Source: Sharpea porci | Lineage (GTDB): Bacteria > Bacillota_I > Bacilli_A > Erysipelotrichales > Coprobacillaceae | Direction: 5' to 3' | DNA: 64,000 bases | NCBI RefSeq assembly: GCF_009695655.1 | Contig: NZ_VUNM01000001.1 | Span: 124,001-188,000, forward strand | In this document: positions 27,888 to 37,429 of the stretch, piece after piece | Numbering within the stretch: position 1 is the stretch's first letter | Layout of the letters: every line of letters begins with the position of its first letter | Translations under genes and position numbers: made by a program | The notes under the pieces: model-generated | Told to the model about the DNA's origin: nothing | The model's database searches: none | Seen by the model: only the letters and a program-made list of their open reading frames with translations

Positions 27888-29075
27888 CTACCCGATATTT
27901 CTCAATAAATGATATTCACGAGCAATTTCAAAATAACGATCCATGACTTCTCTTAACTTATGCCAGAGAGCCTGTTCTCTTTCACGACCAGCAGCCCCAA
28001 TCGTCTTCCATTCCTTATTAATCTCTTTCATACGATTTGTACGTTCATATGAGAAATCATGATCATATTCTGCTTTATCAAGAATACTCTTAGCTTCATT
28101 GACAAGAGCTTTCTTTGCTTCATAGTGAGCATCTAATTCCTGGTTGATTTGATCATAATATGCTTTCTTCTTGTTGTAAAAGTATTGCTGATGAGTATTG
28201 AATTCATCCCAGAGCTTCTGATCATCCTTACCGGCATATCCTGCTTCTTTCCATCTTGCCATCAAGCTTTTAAAAGCGGCAGTGCCTTCTTTGAAGTTTT
28301 CAAGATTAGCGGCCTGAATGGCTTCTTCGACAAGAGCTTCTTTCTTAGCTTTAGCTTCTTCTTGAGCTGGGAGGACTGTCTGAGCCCACAGTTCATGTTT
28401 CTTATCAAAGAAAGCATCACATGCTTCTCTAAAGCTCTTCCATAAAGCTTCATCTGTTTCATGACCAGCTGAACCAGCTTCTTTCCATTCTTTCTGTAAG
28501 TCCTTGATGGCCTGTGTTGCCTGATCGAGATTTTCTGCTTCAAGCATAGCCTGCGCTTTTGCGACAAGTTCTTCTTTCTTTGCTTTGACATTTTCATGGT
28601 TTTCTTCTAAAGCTGCATAGAAGTCATCCATAGGTGCCTTGAAGAATTCCCAGATCTTTTGCTGGTATGGGAGATTGAAATTTCTAAGTGCCTTCCATTC
28701 ATCCATTAATTCTTTGTAGGCATGAGCAGTTTCACCCCAAGATGTACTTGTTGAGAGTTCTGTTGACTTATTGACAAGTTCATTACGCTTATTGATATTT
28801 GTATGTACTTCTTCAATTTCATCAACAACAATCTCGCCACCTTCATAGCTTGCACGCTTATGATAGATTTCATAATAGTTGTTTTCATCCAATAAGCCCA
28901 TCCATACACCATAATTATCTTTTGCTTCTGGTGAAACCTGCTGGCCATCTTCATCTCTAGCGCCATATCTGATTTCAATTAATGGAAGATGTGTAACGCT
29001 GTCTTCCTTCTCTTCCACAATAGCTTCTGGATCTCTAAAATCTGGTAATTCTCTTAATTTCTTCATGTTTTTCAT
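27888..29075 (-). CDS. DUF349-repeat protein
   Basis: This 395-residue, highly charged helical protein contains about four DUF349 repeats, each with a conserved W-K-x-x-G/A pattern (LQKEWKEAGSAG, MARWKEAGYAG, NKEWKTIGAAG). The function of DUF349 proteins is not settled. The start overlaps the sbcC stop as ATGA, so it is coupled to the SbcCD nuclease genes, which suggests a role related to DNA repair or simply shared expression. Confidence 0.85.
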   Translation of the reverse strand: MKNMKKLRELPDFRDPEAIVEEKEDSVTHLPLIEIRYGARDEDGQQVSPEAKDNYGVWMGLLDENNYYEIYHKRASYEGGEIVVDEIEEVHTNINKRNELVNKSTELSTSTSWGETAHAYKELMDEWKALRNFNLPYQQKIWEFFKAPMDDFYAALEENHENVKAKKEELVAKAQAMLEAENLDQATQAIKDLQKEWKEAGSAGHETDEALWKSFREACDAFFDKKHELWAQTVLPAQEEAKAKKEALVEEAIQAANLENFKEGTAAFKSLMARWKEAGYAGKDDQKLWDEFNTHQQYFYNKKKAYYDQINQELDAHYEAKKALVNEAKSILDKAEYDHDFSYERTNRMKEINKEWKTIGAAGREREQALWHKLREVMDRYFEIAREYHLLRNIG

Positions 29076-32000
29076 GCGGTAACAGTTAAGTGACTGCCCC
29101 TTTCTCCTTTTCTTACAATTATTCCACTTTCTATTCTATTCTTAAGTTCACCAACATGGGAAATAATCCCAATAACCTTGTCAGTTTCCCTTAATTTCAT
29201 TAATACATCAATAGCTTGTGACAACGACTCATCATCAAGAGTACCAAACCCTTCATCAATAAAGAGCGTATTCAATTCAATACCTCCTGAATAATTCTGA
29301 ATCATCGTTGATAAGCCTAAGGCTAAAGCTAATGACGCCTTAAAGGATTCACCACCCGATAAGGATTTTACATCACGATATGTCCCTGATTCATAATCAA
29401 GAATCTCTAAATCCAAGCCCTGTCCACCATTTCCCTTTGCTTCACTGCGTCTTCTAAATACATAACGTCCACTCGTCAACATTGCGAGTTCTGTGTTCGC
29501 AAAGGTAATGATATTCTCAAAATAGCTTGCCAAGACAAAGCGCTCAAATGAAATCTTGTTGGCATTGTTCTTTCCTGTTGTTGCCAACATGAGATTATGA
29601 TAGCGTTGATAGTCTTCAAGAACTTGCTTATTCTCTTTTTCAATCTTGACCATCTTCTTATAGATGGACATTGCATGATCATAACTATTTTCTAAGGCAT
29701 AATAGTGTGCATCTTGTTCTTTATTACTTCTTTCTTGTTGGAGAAGTTCTTCTTCTAAAGCACTAAGATCAACTTTCTTTTTACCTTCAACAAGCTTCTT
29801 ATTTGTTTCAATCTGCTTCTCTAAAGCACCTTTATGCACATGATAGGCATCAACTTCCGCTTTCATTTTCTCCAACATCGCTTTTTGTGCTTTCGCTTGG
29901 CGATAAGCATCGATATTTTCAAAGCGTTGTTGAATGGCTTCTTCAAAGTCATGCTTACTTGCTTCATATTTACTACGGGTCTTTTCTAGATTGGAACGGT
30001 TTGCTTGTTGCTTTGTCTCAAAGATGGCTTGATTGCGTTTGAGCTCTTCTCCCATCTTTGTAATGGCTGATAGTTTTTGCTTACAAGCCTCATAACGCTG
30101 AGTCAGTGATACAACACGGTCCTTCGAATAACTTTCTATATCCGGATACTGGCGCTTAATTGTGGCAATGGATGCCTTTGCGACATCAATAGCACTCTTG
30201 TAGCGCAGGATTTCCTTCTCCATATCAATTAGTCTTTGTTTCTGTCTTTCAAACTCTTTTAATGAAAGTTCAACAGACTTACTGAGATTTTCGAGAAATT
30301 GGATTTGGTCATAGGTTTCCTGGTAGCTCTTGCTAGCTTCTTGCTTCTTTTGCGTAATATCCGATAATAGACGAATAAAGACATCTTTATCTAGTTCTTC
30401 TTCAATTTTCAGATCACTCTTCAACAAAGCTATTTCCTGCTTGGACACAGTGATAGCTGTCTTCTTCTCATTAGCCTCATCATATCGTAAATCAACATCA
30501 CGCTTTAATGATCCAATGTTTTTCTCTAAAGCGGCAAGCCTATCATCAGAAAGCACATGTTCAATACGCTTAGCAGGATGTGGGTGTTCTAAGCTTCCAC
30601 ATACAGGACAAGCAACACCTTCTTTTAATTGCGAAGCAATGACTCCATAATTTCCCTGCATTCTAAGTTCATATTGCTTATTGAGTTCGCTTTCCTGCGC
30701 TTCATAATGCTTGAGTGTTTTGACATAGAGCTGATGGGCTTCATAATAATTCTCAACCTTATTATTATATTGATCAAATTGATCCGCTAGTGTATGAATC
30801 TTGCTTTTACGATCCGTATACTGTTCAACCTGCTGTTCCATCTTGCTTAAGGCCACCTTGAAATCAGGCAGTTCTGCTAAAGACTTTTGATCACGATGCA
30901 ATGTCTTCTCCTTCTTAACAATCGCTTGCTGGAGTGCTTCATACTCATGTTGCCTATTGTTCATGGCCTGTACGTTCTTATCAATAGCTTTTTGATTCTT
31001 ATCGATAGATGCGACAAATTCAAGAGCACGATTGGCTTGTTGGAGAGCATCATGGAGTTGTTCACTTTGCGCTGTGAGTTCTTCTTGATGGGACAAAGCT
31101 TCTTGGTAGGCAAGTGTTTGTTGATGTAAATTGTCTTGCATCGTCAAGAGTGCTTTTTCTTCATCCTGTAGTTGTTGAATGGTCTTTTCTAAATCAAGAC
31201 AGGCCATTTCTTGTGGGATGATGGCTATGGCTTTTGTGATTTGGTCGATTGTTTTTGTGGAAGCCGCAATAACATCTTGTTGGCGCAAGAGCTCATTTCT
31301 TTCTGCTTCGAGCTTTTCTAACTGTTCAAGACGTTCATTATCTTGCTTCAATAAGAAGTAATGATCATGTTTGTCTTTATAAAGCTGTGCTTGTTTGACA
31401 CGTTCGGCCTGCTTGATTGCCAGTTCGTCCTGCATCTTGTCAAGATAGTCCTTGACATAAGGCAATGTTGCACTGCTATAGTGCTCCTTTGTCTTTAATG
31501 ATAGTGACAAAAGCAAAGTATCCAGTTCGGTCTTTTTCTTTGTTGCTAGTTCACCAAGCTCTTTGTCCTTTTCCTTGAGTTTGTCTTCAAGTGCCTGCAA
31601 AGATGAGGTATGGAAGATATTACGGAAGATCTTGACACGATCGTTGGAAGAAGCATAAAGCAGTTTGGAGAATTCTCCTTGAGCAAGCATGACGATTTGT
31701 TTGAATTGTGTAGCATCCACCCCTAAGAGATTCTTAATCGCATTTGTGACTTCTTTCTTTCCTTTGACTAGCTCCTCACCAATCATCAGATAGTCATTAC
31801 TTGGCTTAGGCTTTCCACTTGAATAATAGGCCATTTCACGATGGACAAAATAGTCCTCTCCCCCCACCATAAATGTCAGTTCAACAAGAGTTGGGATATC
31901 ATTTGTGGCATATTCTGAACGAAAGACATCGCTAGAACGATTACTGCCGGATGCTTCTCCATAAAGGGCAAAGCAGATGGCATCAAAGAGTGTTGTCTTA

Positions 32001-32119
32001 CCCGCCCCAGTATCGCCTGAAATCAAATACAGTCCAGCACGATTAAGCCCTTCAAAGTCGACAACAGTTTTATCGAGATAGGTCGAAAAGGCCTGCATCA
32101 CGAGTTTAAGAGGCTTCAT
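29072..32119 (-). CDS. sbcC: Exonuclease subunit SbcC
   Basis: This 1015-residue SMC-like ATPase has an N-terminal Walker A ISGDTGAGKTTLFDAI, very long coiled coils around a zinc hook CPVC (about residues 501-504), the signature LSGGESFKASLALALG and Walker B LFIDEGFGTLDD. With SbcD it opens hairpins and processes double-strand breaks. The ATG at 32119 has GGGAGGTGA upstream and overlaps the end of sbcD by 14 bases. Confidence 0.94.
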   Translation of the reverse strand: MKPLKLVMQAFSTYLDKTVVDFEGLNRAGLYLISGDTGAGKTTLFDAICFALYGEASGSNRSSDVFRSEYATNDIPTLVELTFMVGGEDYFVHREMAYYSSGKPKPSNDYLMIGEELVKGKKEVTNAIKNLLGVDATQFKQIVMLAQGEFSKLLYASSNDRVKIFRNIFHTSSLQALEDKLKEKDKELGELATKKKTELDTLLLSLSLKTKEHYSSATLPYVKDYLDKMQDELAIKQAERVKQAQLYKDKHDHYFLLKQDNERLEQLEKLEAERNELLRQQDVIAASTKTIDQITKAIAIIPQEMACLDLEKTIQQLQDEEKALLTMQDNLHQQTLAYQEALSHQEELTAQSEQLHDALQQANRALEFVASIDKNQKAIDKNVQAMNNRQHEYEALQQAIVKKEKTLHRDQKSLAELPDFKVALSKMEQQVEQYTDRKSKIHTLADQFDQYNNKVENYYEAHQLYVKTLKHYEAQESELNKQYELRMQGNYGVIASQLKEGVACPVCGSLEHPHPAKRIEHVLSDDRLAALEKNIGSLKRDVDLRYDEANEKKTAITVSKQEIALLKSDLKIEEELDKDVFIRLLSDITQKKQEASKSYQETYDQIQFLENLSKSVELSLKEFERQKQRLIDMEKEILRYKSAIDVAKASIATIKRQYPDIESYSKDRVVSLTQRYEACKQKLSAITKMGEELKRNQAIFETKQQANRSNLEKTRSKYEASKHDFEEAIQQRFENIDAYRQAKAQKAMLEKMKAEVDAYHVHKGALEKQIETNKKLVEGKKKVDLSALEEELLQQERSNKEQDAHYYALENSYDHAMSIYKKMVKIEKENKQVLEDYQRYHNLMLATTGKNNANKISFERFVLASYFENIITFANTELAMLTSGRYVFRRRSEAKGNGGQGLDLEILDYESGTYRDVKSLSGGESFKASLALALGLSTMIQNYSGGIELNTLFIDEGFGTLDDESLSQAIDVLMKLRETDKVIGIISHVGELKNRIESGIIVRKGERGSHLTVTA

Positions 32120-33233
32120 GATTTTCACCTCCCTCAAGTAAATCTTGAATAATTTTCAACGAAGCTTCATCAATGGATGTTCCTGTAGATTGTTGATAGA
32201 AGTCTTCATAGAGTTCAACAAGACTTGTATGCCTGAGCTGATCCATATGATGAAGATCATTGACTTCATTGCCCATCAAGGCAGGATAGGTCAGCTGCAA
32301 GATATGGGGATAAAGCATGCGTAAATGTTCGATGGCATGGGGGATAATACTTGTATCCGTCAGTTCCACTGCAATAAGATCATTCTGATGTTCTTGATAG
32401 TTGGCAGGATTGTTGAGATTTTCAAAACAATCCTTTAGAATCACCACATCCTGGGACATTTTGAATTCTCTCTCTTCTATATGCATATTCTCTGTATCCA
32501 CAATGACATAGCCCTTCTTCTGTTTCACTTCATCAAATGAATATTTGGCAAGAGAACCAGAATAGCGGATATGTTTTTGATGGACATATTGTGGTGCATG
32601 GAGATGACCTAATGCTACATAATCAAAATCATCAAAAAGACTTGGATCAATCACTTCTGCATTGCCCACGGATAAGCTTTGTTCACTCTCACTTGTAATG
32701 GCATGAAAGCCGACAAATTGATGGGTGATGAGAATATTCTTGTAGTGATGATCTAAAGGCTCTTGTTGACTAAGATAGTAGGCAAAGGCTTCATTGTAGT
32801 TCGTTGTAGGGCACTCAGGATAGAGACGCCTGATATCAATTGGTCTTACAAAAGGCAACATATAGATACGTACATCTTCTTCTTGATGATAAACGATTTG
32901 TTTTTGTAATCGTGTTTCTATATAAAGCCCTGTTGATTCAAGAATTGATGATGCAAAATTCAAACGATCACTGGAATCATGATTACCTGAAATCATATAG
33001 ACCTTTTTATGCAGGTCATTGATGATTGTCGATAAGAATCTATTAAGGACATTGACAGCTTCCTGGGGAGGAATAGCACGGTCATAGACATCTCCCGCAA
33101 TAATCAAGCCATCGATATCTTCATTCTGCAGTGCCTCAGTCACTTGTTGCAAGCATTCTTCTTGAAGCGGTAAGAGATTATAAAGTTTAAGCATCTTGCC
33201 TAGATGCATGTCGGCTATATGGATGAACTTCAT
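32106..33233 (-). CDS. sbcD: Exonuclease subunit SbcD
   Basis: This 375-residue calcineurin-like phosphoesterase carries the Mn-binding motifs IADMHLGK, GDVYDRA, GNHD and GHLHAPQ. It is the nuclease subunit of SbcCD. The ATG at 33233 overlaps the stop of the acetyltransferase gene (ATGA) and has GGGAG 8 bases upstream. sbcC follows with an overlap. Confidence 0.94.
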   Translation of the reverse strand: MKFIHIADMHLGKMLKLYNLLPLQEECLQQVTEALQNEDIDGLIIAGDVYDRAIPPQEAVNVLNRFLSTIINDLHKKVYMISGNHDSSDRLNFASSILESTGLYIETRLQKQIVYHQEEDVRIYMLPFVRPIDIRRLYPECPTTNYNEAFAYYLSQQEPLDHHYKNILITHQFVGFHAITSESEQSLSVGNAEVIDPSLFDDFDYVALGHLHAPQYVHQKHIRYSGSLAKYSFDEVKQKKGYVIVDTENMHIEEREFKMSQDVVILKDCFENLNNPANYQEHQNDLIAVELTDTSIIPHAIEHLRMLYPHILQLTYPALMGNEVNDLHHMDQLRHTSLVELYEDFYQQSTGTSIDEASLKIIQDLLEGGENHEAS

Positions 33234-33640
33234 GGCATCAGCTCCCATCGATAAATTTCTTTCACATTTTCCCCTTCCGCAAACACCTTTCTATAGCGCT
33301 TAGGCACTTCTTCTACGCCTAATAATGTACATCCTAGCTTCATGATGGTCTTCTTGCTTGGAAGATTGGCTGGATCACAAGTTATCAGGACATGCTGATA
33401 ACCTAATTGAAGCATACTTTCCTTCAATAAGAGACAGGCCTGATAGGCATAATGATGACCACGATAAGCTTCTTCAATCGTATAAGCAATATGTCCATCA
33501 TAATAATGCTCTTGATCACTTCCCAATCTAAAAACAAGTGTCCCCACTTGTTTTCCTCCTTCATAAATTGCATAGATGTAATAGGGTGTGAAATTTGGTA
33601 ATAAATTGTCTTTGATAAAATCTATTTCTTTGATTTCCAT
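33230..33640 (-). CDS. GNAT-family N-acetyltransferase
   Basis: This 136-residue acetyltransferase has the acetyl-CoA segment EEAYRGHHYAYQACLLL and a following N-P-x-N-like NLPSKKTIMKLG. The substrate is unknown. It heads the coupled set GNAT-sbcD-sbcC-DUF349. The ATG has no visible ribosome site and lies only about 10 bases after a TATAAT, so its mRNA may be leaderless. Confidence 0.85.
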   Translation of the reverse strand: MEIKEIDFIKDNLLPNFTPYYIYAIYEGGKQVGTLVFRLGSDQEHYYDGHIAYTIEEAYRGHHYAYQACLLLKESMLQLGYQHVLITCDPANLPSKKTIMKLGCTLLGVEEVPKRYRKVFAEGENVKEIYRWELMP

Positions 33641-33686
33641 ATTATCTATATTATACTCAAAAAAATAGGGTTAGTGGTAGTTCTTT

Positions 33687-34589
33687 TTAATCTTTTGGTA
33701 CAATTAAATCAATGAGTCCGGCAAGACAATTGACTTCGATTGGGAAACCTTCTCCTTTTTCACCATCAATGTCATAGACAATATCCTGATCACATTCTAT
33801 TTTTATATGACTTGCCTGTGTATAGCGAATCATTGGATTCTTTGTATGAATCTGGAAACGATAGTCTTTTAAAAGATTGATTAAGTCGGCGACATTACAT
33901 TTCTTGATAATGAAGAGATCGAGCTTGCCATCACTTACATCGGCATAGGGCGTAATATCCCTAAAGCCACCAACTGATGAAGAGTTGGTAATAAGGAAAA
34001 GTGATGCGTCTTCTTCAAAATATTCGTTGTCAGCAGTGACTTTTAAATGCAGGTTCATAGCAAGCTGAGCAGGCAGTTCTTTAATTCCTGTGACATAATA
34101 AGCTAAAGGACCAAAGGTATTCTTGAGTTCTTTCGTAACCTGAAAAGCAATATCGCTAAACATGCCTCCGGAAAGTACATTCGCAAAGCAGATATCGGAA
34201 TGTGCTTCCTGCCCGACATCCGCCTTAATCGTCTTAAAATCCTTAATCATTTGGGCAAAGGCATCCGGTGTTGTAGGCAGTTTGAGATAATTCGCAAAGT
34301 CATTGACTGTCCCAGCGGGAATCAGTGCTACTGGAATAGCACTCTTGGAATTAATAAGGCCCATCAAGACCTCATTGACTGTTCCATCACCACCTACGGA
34401 TACCACAAAGTCATAATCACCAAGCTTAAGTGAAGCCGCTTTATTCATAGCATCATTCTTCTTTTGAGTATAGAAAATATCAACAGTTGATACATCCGTA
34501 TCAAGAATCAGTGTTCCAATAATACGGTCTAAGTTCTTCTGTATAACCTTTGTCCCCGATACAGGATTAATAATAAATAAGCACTTCAC
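33687..34589 (-). CDS. Diacylglycerol/lipid kinase (DgkB/YegS type)
   Basis: This 300-residue lipid kinase has the catalytic nucleotide site VSVGGDGTVNEVLMG and an N-terminal CLFIINPVSGT. It phosphorylates diacylglycerol or a related lipid at the membrane, which recycles lipid for phospholipid and lipoteichoic acid turnover. A GTG start at 34589 is chosen because AGGTGG lies 6 bases before it and the family N-terminus begins there. It is near pgsA, another lipid gene. Confidence 0.88.
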   Translation of the reverse strand: MKCLFIINPVSGTKVIQKNLDRIIGTLILDTDVSTVDIFYTQKKNDAMNKAASLKLGDYDFVVSVGGDGTVNEVLMGLINSKSAIPVALIPAGTVNDFANYLKLPTTPDAFAQMIKDFKTIKADVGQEAHSDICFANVLSGGMFSDIAFQVTKELKNTFGPLAYYVTGIKELPAQLAMNLHLKVTADNEYFEEDASLFLITNSSSVGGFRDITPYADVSDGKLDLFIIKKCNVADLINLLKDYRFQIHTKNPMIRYTQASHIKIECDQDIVYDIDGEKGEGFPIEVNCLAGLIDLIVPKD

Positions 34590-34659
34590 ACATATCCACC
34601 TTCCTTTACTCAATTCTAACAAATAATTCACATACATGCAAAAAGAGAGACACTTCAGA

Positions 34660-34683
34660 ACGAAAAAGGACCCTCAGGTCCTT
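34660..34683 (-). terminator. Terminator of pgsA
   Basis: On the minus strand AAGGACC, loop TGAG, GGTCCTT and TTT overlap the stop codon region of pgsA. Confidence 0.75.
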
Positions 34684-35275
34684 ACATGGATTTAAAGATA
34701 TAATCTTTGCAGGCAATAATATATTTGATGCCCGAAATGACTGAGAAGAATGTTGCCAGATACATTAATATCTGATCAAGAGGGAAGTCAAAGGCTGTAA
34801 AGAATGGATTATTCAACAAGATCAAAGAAATACCAACCATCTGTGTGACTGTTTTAGCCTTTCCCCAATAGCTTGCTGCAACAACCTTATTATTACCAGC
34901 CGCCACCATACGCACACCATCGACAAAGGTATCACGCAAAATCATAATCAAAAGCAAGACAATATTCATTCTTCCAGACATTGTCAAGAGAATCATCGAT
35001 GAGTTGACTAATGCTTTATCCGCAATTGGATCAATGAATTTACCGAATGTTGTAATCAGGTGATATTTTCTAGCGATATGACCATCCAACATATCTGTTA
35101 GAGATGCCCCTACAAAGAATAAGAAACAAACTATATCTAATACAGAAATCTCGGTCCATAAGATGCTATAGGATGGTATACTGATTCCAAATTGTCCATA
35201 TGGAAATAAATAGATAATGATAAAGAGCGGTACTGAAATCAATCGCGCTACAGATAACTTGTTGGGTGTATTCAC
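34682..35275 (-). CDS. pgsA: CDP-diacylglycerol-glycerol-3-phosphate 3-phosphatidyltransferase
   Basis: This 197-residue membrane enzyme makes phosphatidylglycerol phosphate from CDP-diacylglycerol and glycerol 3-phosphate. The CDP-alcohol phosphatidyltransferase motif is complete (DMLDGHIARKYHLITTFGKF, then DPIADK). The GTG at 35275 gives MNTPNKLSVARLI, the normal N-terminus, with AGGAGG 8 bases upstream. Confidence 0.92.
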   Translation of the reverse strand: MNTPNKLSVARLISVPLFIIIYLFPYGQFGISIPSYSILWTEISVLDIVCFLFFVGASLTDMLDGHIARKYHLITTFGKFIDPIADKALVNSSMILLTMSGRMNIVLLLIMILRDTFVDGVRMVAAGNNKVVAASYWGKAKTVTQMVGISLILLNNPFFTAFDFPLDQILMYLATFFSVISGIKYIIACKDYIFKSM

Positions 35276-35373
35276 ACAAGCCACCTCCTAACTACAATAC
35301 TTTAACACTTTTATGGAAAAATGAAAATGGCTAAGTGTAATTTCTATTGTATTGCTTTGACTACAAAGTAACG

Positions 35374-35404
35374 AAAAAGACAAAGAAGAAACCTTCCTTG
35401 TCTT
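35374..35404 (-). terminator. Terminator behind the nucleotidyltransferase gene
   Basis: On the minus strand AAGACAA and TTGTCTT form the base of a hairpin ending in TTTTT, directly after the stop codon. Confidence 0.65.
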
Positions 35405-36317
35405 ATTGTAAATCGAGATATAAATCTTCCTTATAAACACCTGATTCAATCAGTTCTCTAAAGCTATCAACAACAGTCTCTTTGTCTTCCTTATAAGTGA
35501 CACCAAACCACTTATCCTTTGTTTCTAAGACTTTAACACTCACTTGATGCTTTTCTAAGAGTTCACCAATATAGATTGGAATGAGGTATTCCCCTTTAAG
35601 AGGATCCTGGTTATTGTTTAAGAATTCCACAAATCCCTTTTCCAGCATGCCCATGAAATCAGGAGAAAGTGCCCACATATTCATCGAACAATAGCTATTA
35701 GGATCAAGGACTCTGCCATCGCTTTCTGCTCCTGTGGCAGTCTTGGCAATATTCTTTGTTTCATGAACATCTGTCAGATAGCCATTGGCATCGACGTCAC
35801 ATAACCCTCTTGTAACAACGCCATTATCTGAAAGTGTGTTCTTAAGAATGAAGCCAGCCATCGCAAACTCTGTTGCACCGTGTTTTTCTAATAAGAAGTC
35901 ATGGAGTTTCACGAAGGCATCTTTGCCATAATAGTCATCAGCATTGATCACAACGAATGGTTCGTTGATATAATCTTTTGCGGCTAAAACGGCCTGTCCT
36001 GTGCCCCAAGGCTTGCTGCGTCCTTCTGGTACACTAAAGCCTTCTGGCAAGTCATCCAGTGCCTGGAAACAATAGGCGACTTCGACATCATTAGCCTTGG
36101 CAACATCTTCAATACGATTACCGATTCTTTCTTTAAAGTCTTTTTCAATGTCCTTTCTAATAATGAAGACAACCTTATTAAAGCCTGCTTCAATTGCATC
36201 ATGAATAGAATAATCCATGATAATTTCATCATGCATGCCGACTGGTTCTAACTGTTTGATACCTCCACCAAATCTTGAGCCAATACCTGCTGCCATAATT
36301 AACAGTGATGTTTTCAT
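35403..36317 (-). CDS. Sugar-phosphate nucleotidyltransferase (NDP-sugar pyrophosphorylase family)
   Basis: This 304-residue protein has the nucleotide-binding start LLIMAAGIGSRFGGGIKQLE, the metal-binding VINADDYYG and a C-terminal helical segment. It resembles UTP- or CTP-using sugar pyrophosphorylases; the sugar cannot be inferred, and the gene stands alone. It may feed wall polysaccharide synthesis. Confidence 0.83.
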   Translation of the reverse strand: MKTSLLIMAAGIGSRFGGGIKQLEPVGMHDEIIMDYSIHDAIEAGFNKVVFIIRKDIEKDFKERIGNRIEDVAKANDVEVAYCFQALDDLPEGFSVPEGRSKPWGTGQAVLAAKDYINEPFVVINADDYYGKDAFVKLHDFLLEKHGATEFAMAGFILKNTLSDNGVVTRGLCDVDANGYLTDVHETKNIAKTATGAESDGRVLDPNSYCSMNMWALSPDFMGMLEKGFVEFLNNNQDPLKGEYLIPIYIGELLEKHQVSVKVLETKDKWFGVTYKEDKETVVDSFRELIESGVYKEDLYLDLQ

Positions 36318-36392
36318 AATATCTATCTTCCCTTCAATATCACGTTAACTCTATCATACACGAATTACAGCCATTTTACCATATAAAAATCA

Positions 36393-36950
36393 TCACTCAC
36401 CCTTTTTCAGTCGCAATCCATCATGAAAGGCTTTACCAACAACAGGTCCAATAATACGATAGCTCATTGAGGCAATATCAAAAATAATAGGCTGCAGCTT
36501 ATCATAATCAACTTTGCCATTAGTTAATATGGCTTCATCAGCTTGTTCACTGACAATCTGCCCTACTAAGATGCCTGTTGTATCATCATAGGATGTAACT
36601 AAGCATTCTAATGTTAATGGGTATTCTTCGATAATAGGGGCATTGACATGACTGCTCTTATGAACATGGATGCCAGCTTTTTCTATTTTATTTTCATGAT
36701 GACCACTCTCAATACCAAAATAATCCGAGATTTCAACAGTTTGAGCTGTCGCAAAGGCAACCGTGAAAGCTCCTGTTTTCTTAAGATTGTCGGTTGTTTT
36801 ATGTTGGCCTAAAAAGAATGTCACTTCGCCATAGTCGGATTGTGATCCCCATGCGGCATTCATGGCATTGGGCTGGCCATTTTCATCATAAGTACCAATG
36901 ATATAGACGCCTTCTGGTGCGATGGCGGCCTTTTTTGATTGTATTTCCAT
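36393..36950 (-). CDS. Flavin reductase-like (flavoredoxin) protein
   Basis: This 185-residue FMN-binding split-barrel protein of the flavin-reductase/flavoredoxin family has NAMNAAWGSQSDYGEVTFFL and KKTGAFTVAFAT as binding regions. It probably transfers electrons or reduces small oxidants. The ATG at 36950 has AGAAGGA upstream; earlier in-frame codons overlap the terminator of the next gene. Confidence 0.85.
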   Translation of the reverse strand: MEIQSKKAAIAPEGVYIIGTYDENGQPNAMNAAWGSQSDYGEVTFFLGQHKTTDNLKKTGAFTVAFATAQTVEISDYFGIESGHHENKIEKAGIHVHKSSHVNAPIIEEYPLTLECLVTSYDDTTGILVGQIVSEQADEAILTNGKVDYDKLQPIIFDIASMSYRIIGPVVGKAFHDGLRLKKGE

Positions 36951-36968
36951 ATCGTTCCTTCTTTCACC

Positions 36969-36995
36969 AAAAAAGGACAAGCCTTGCTCATCCTT
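36969..36995 (-). terminator. Probable terminator of the PTS IIB gene
   Basis: On the minus strand AAGGA...AGC...GCT...TCCTT is followed by TTTTT, just behind the IIB stop. Confidence 0.55.
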
Positions 36996-37003
36996 CTTCC
37001 ATA

Positions 37004-37312
37004 TTATTTTTTAAAATCTTCAATCGCTTTTAATGCATCATTTAAGACTTTTTCACCATCCATGCGGCCATATGAACGCATGTCGATATTCTGTACTGGC
37101 ATCTTGCCATCTACTAATTCCTTAACTGACTTTTCCGCATATCTGATCTGTGGGCCAAGCAAGATAATATCTGCATCTAAATGATCCTTTGCTTCAGATA
37201 CTGGATTAGCCCAGATATCAACATCTAGTCCCTTAGCAGCAGCTGCTTTTTCCATCTTTGTCACAAGCAAGCTAGTAGACATGCCTGCTGCACAACATAA
37301 CATTATTTTCAT
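37004..37312 (-). CDS. PTS lactose/cellobiose-family IIB component (orphan)
   Basis: This 102-residue cytosolic phosphocarrier has the active-site Cys7 in MLCCAAGMSTSLLV. It takes phosphate from IIA and passes it to the sugar through IIC, typically for beta-glucosides or chitobiose. No IIA, IIC or glycosidase gene is adjacent, so it must work with components encoded elsewhere or have a regulatory role. It stands under a cre site. Confidence 0.9.
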   Translation of the reverse strand: MKIMLCCAAGMSTSLLVTKMEKAAAAKGLDVDIWANPVSEAKDHLDADIILLGPQIRYAEKSVKELVDGKMPVQNIDMRSYGRMDGEKVLNDALKAIEDFKK

Positions 37313-37341
37313 CTCTACATAATCTCCTTTTTCTAGTTTTT

Positions 37342-37379
37342 ATTGTAAGGCTTTTTGAAAAAATTGCAATCGTTTTCAA
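37342..37379 (-). promoter_or_regulatory. Promoter of the IIB gene with a cre (CcpA) site over the -35
   Basis: On the minus strand TTGAAAACGATTGCAA (37379-37364) matches the cre consensus WTGNAANCGNWWNCAW at every position. Its last six bases, TTGCAA, serve as -35, followed by 16 bases and TACAAT (37347-37342). CcpA binding would block this promoter when good sugars are present. Confidence 0.85.
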
Positions 37380-37429
37380 AATAGCGACTTTTTCTCAACA
37401 AGAAAATCATGCATGACAAGAAGATAATT

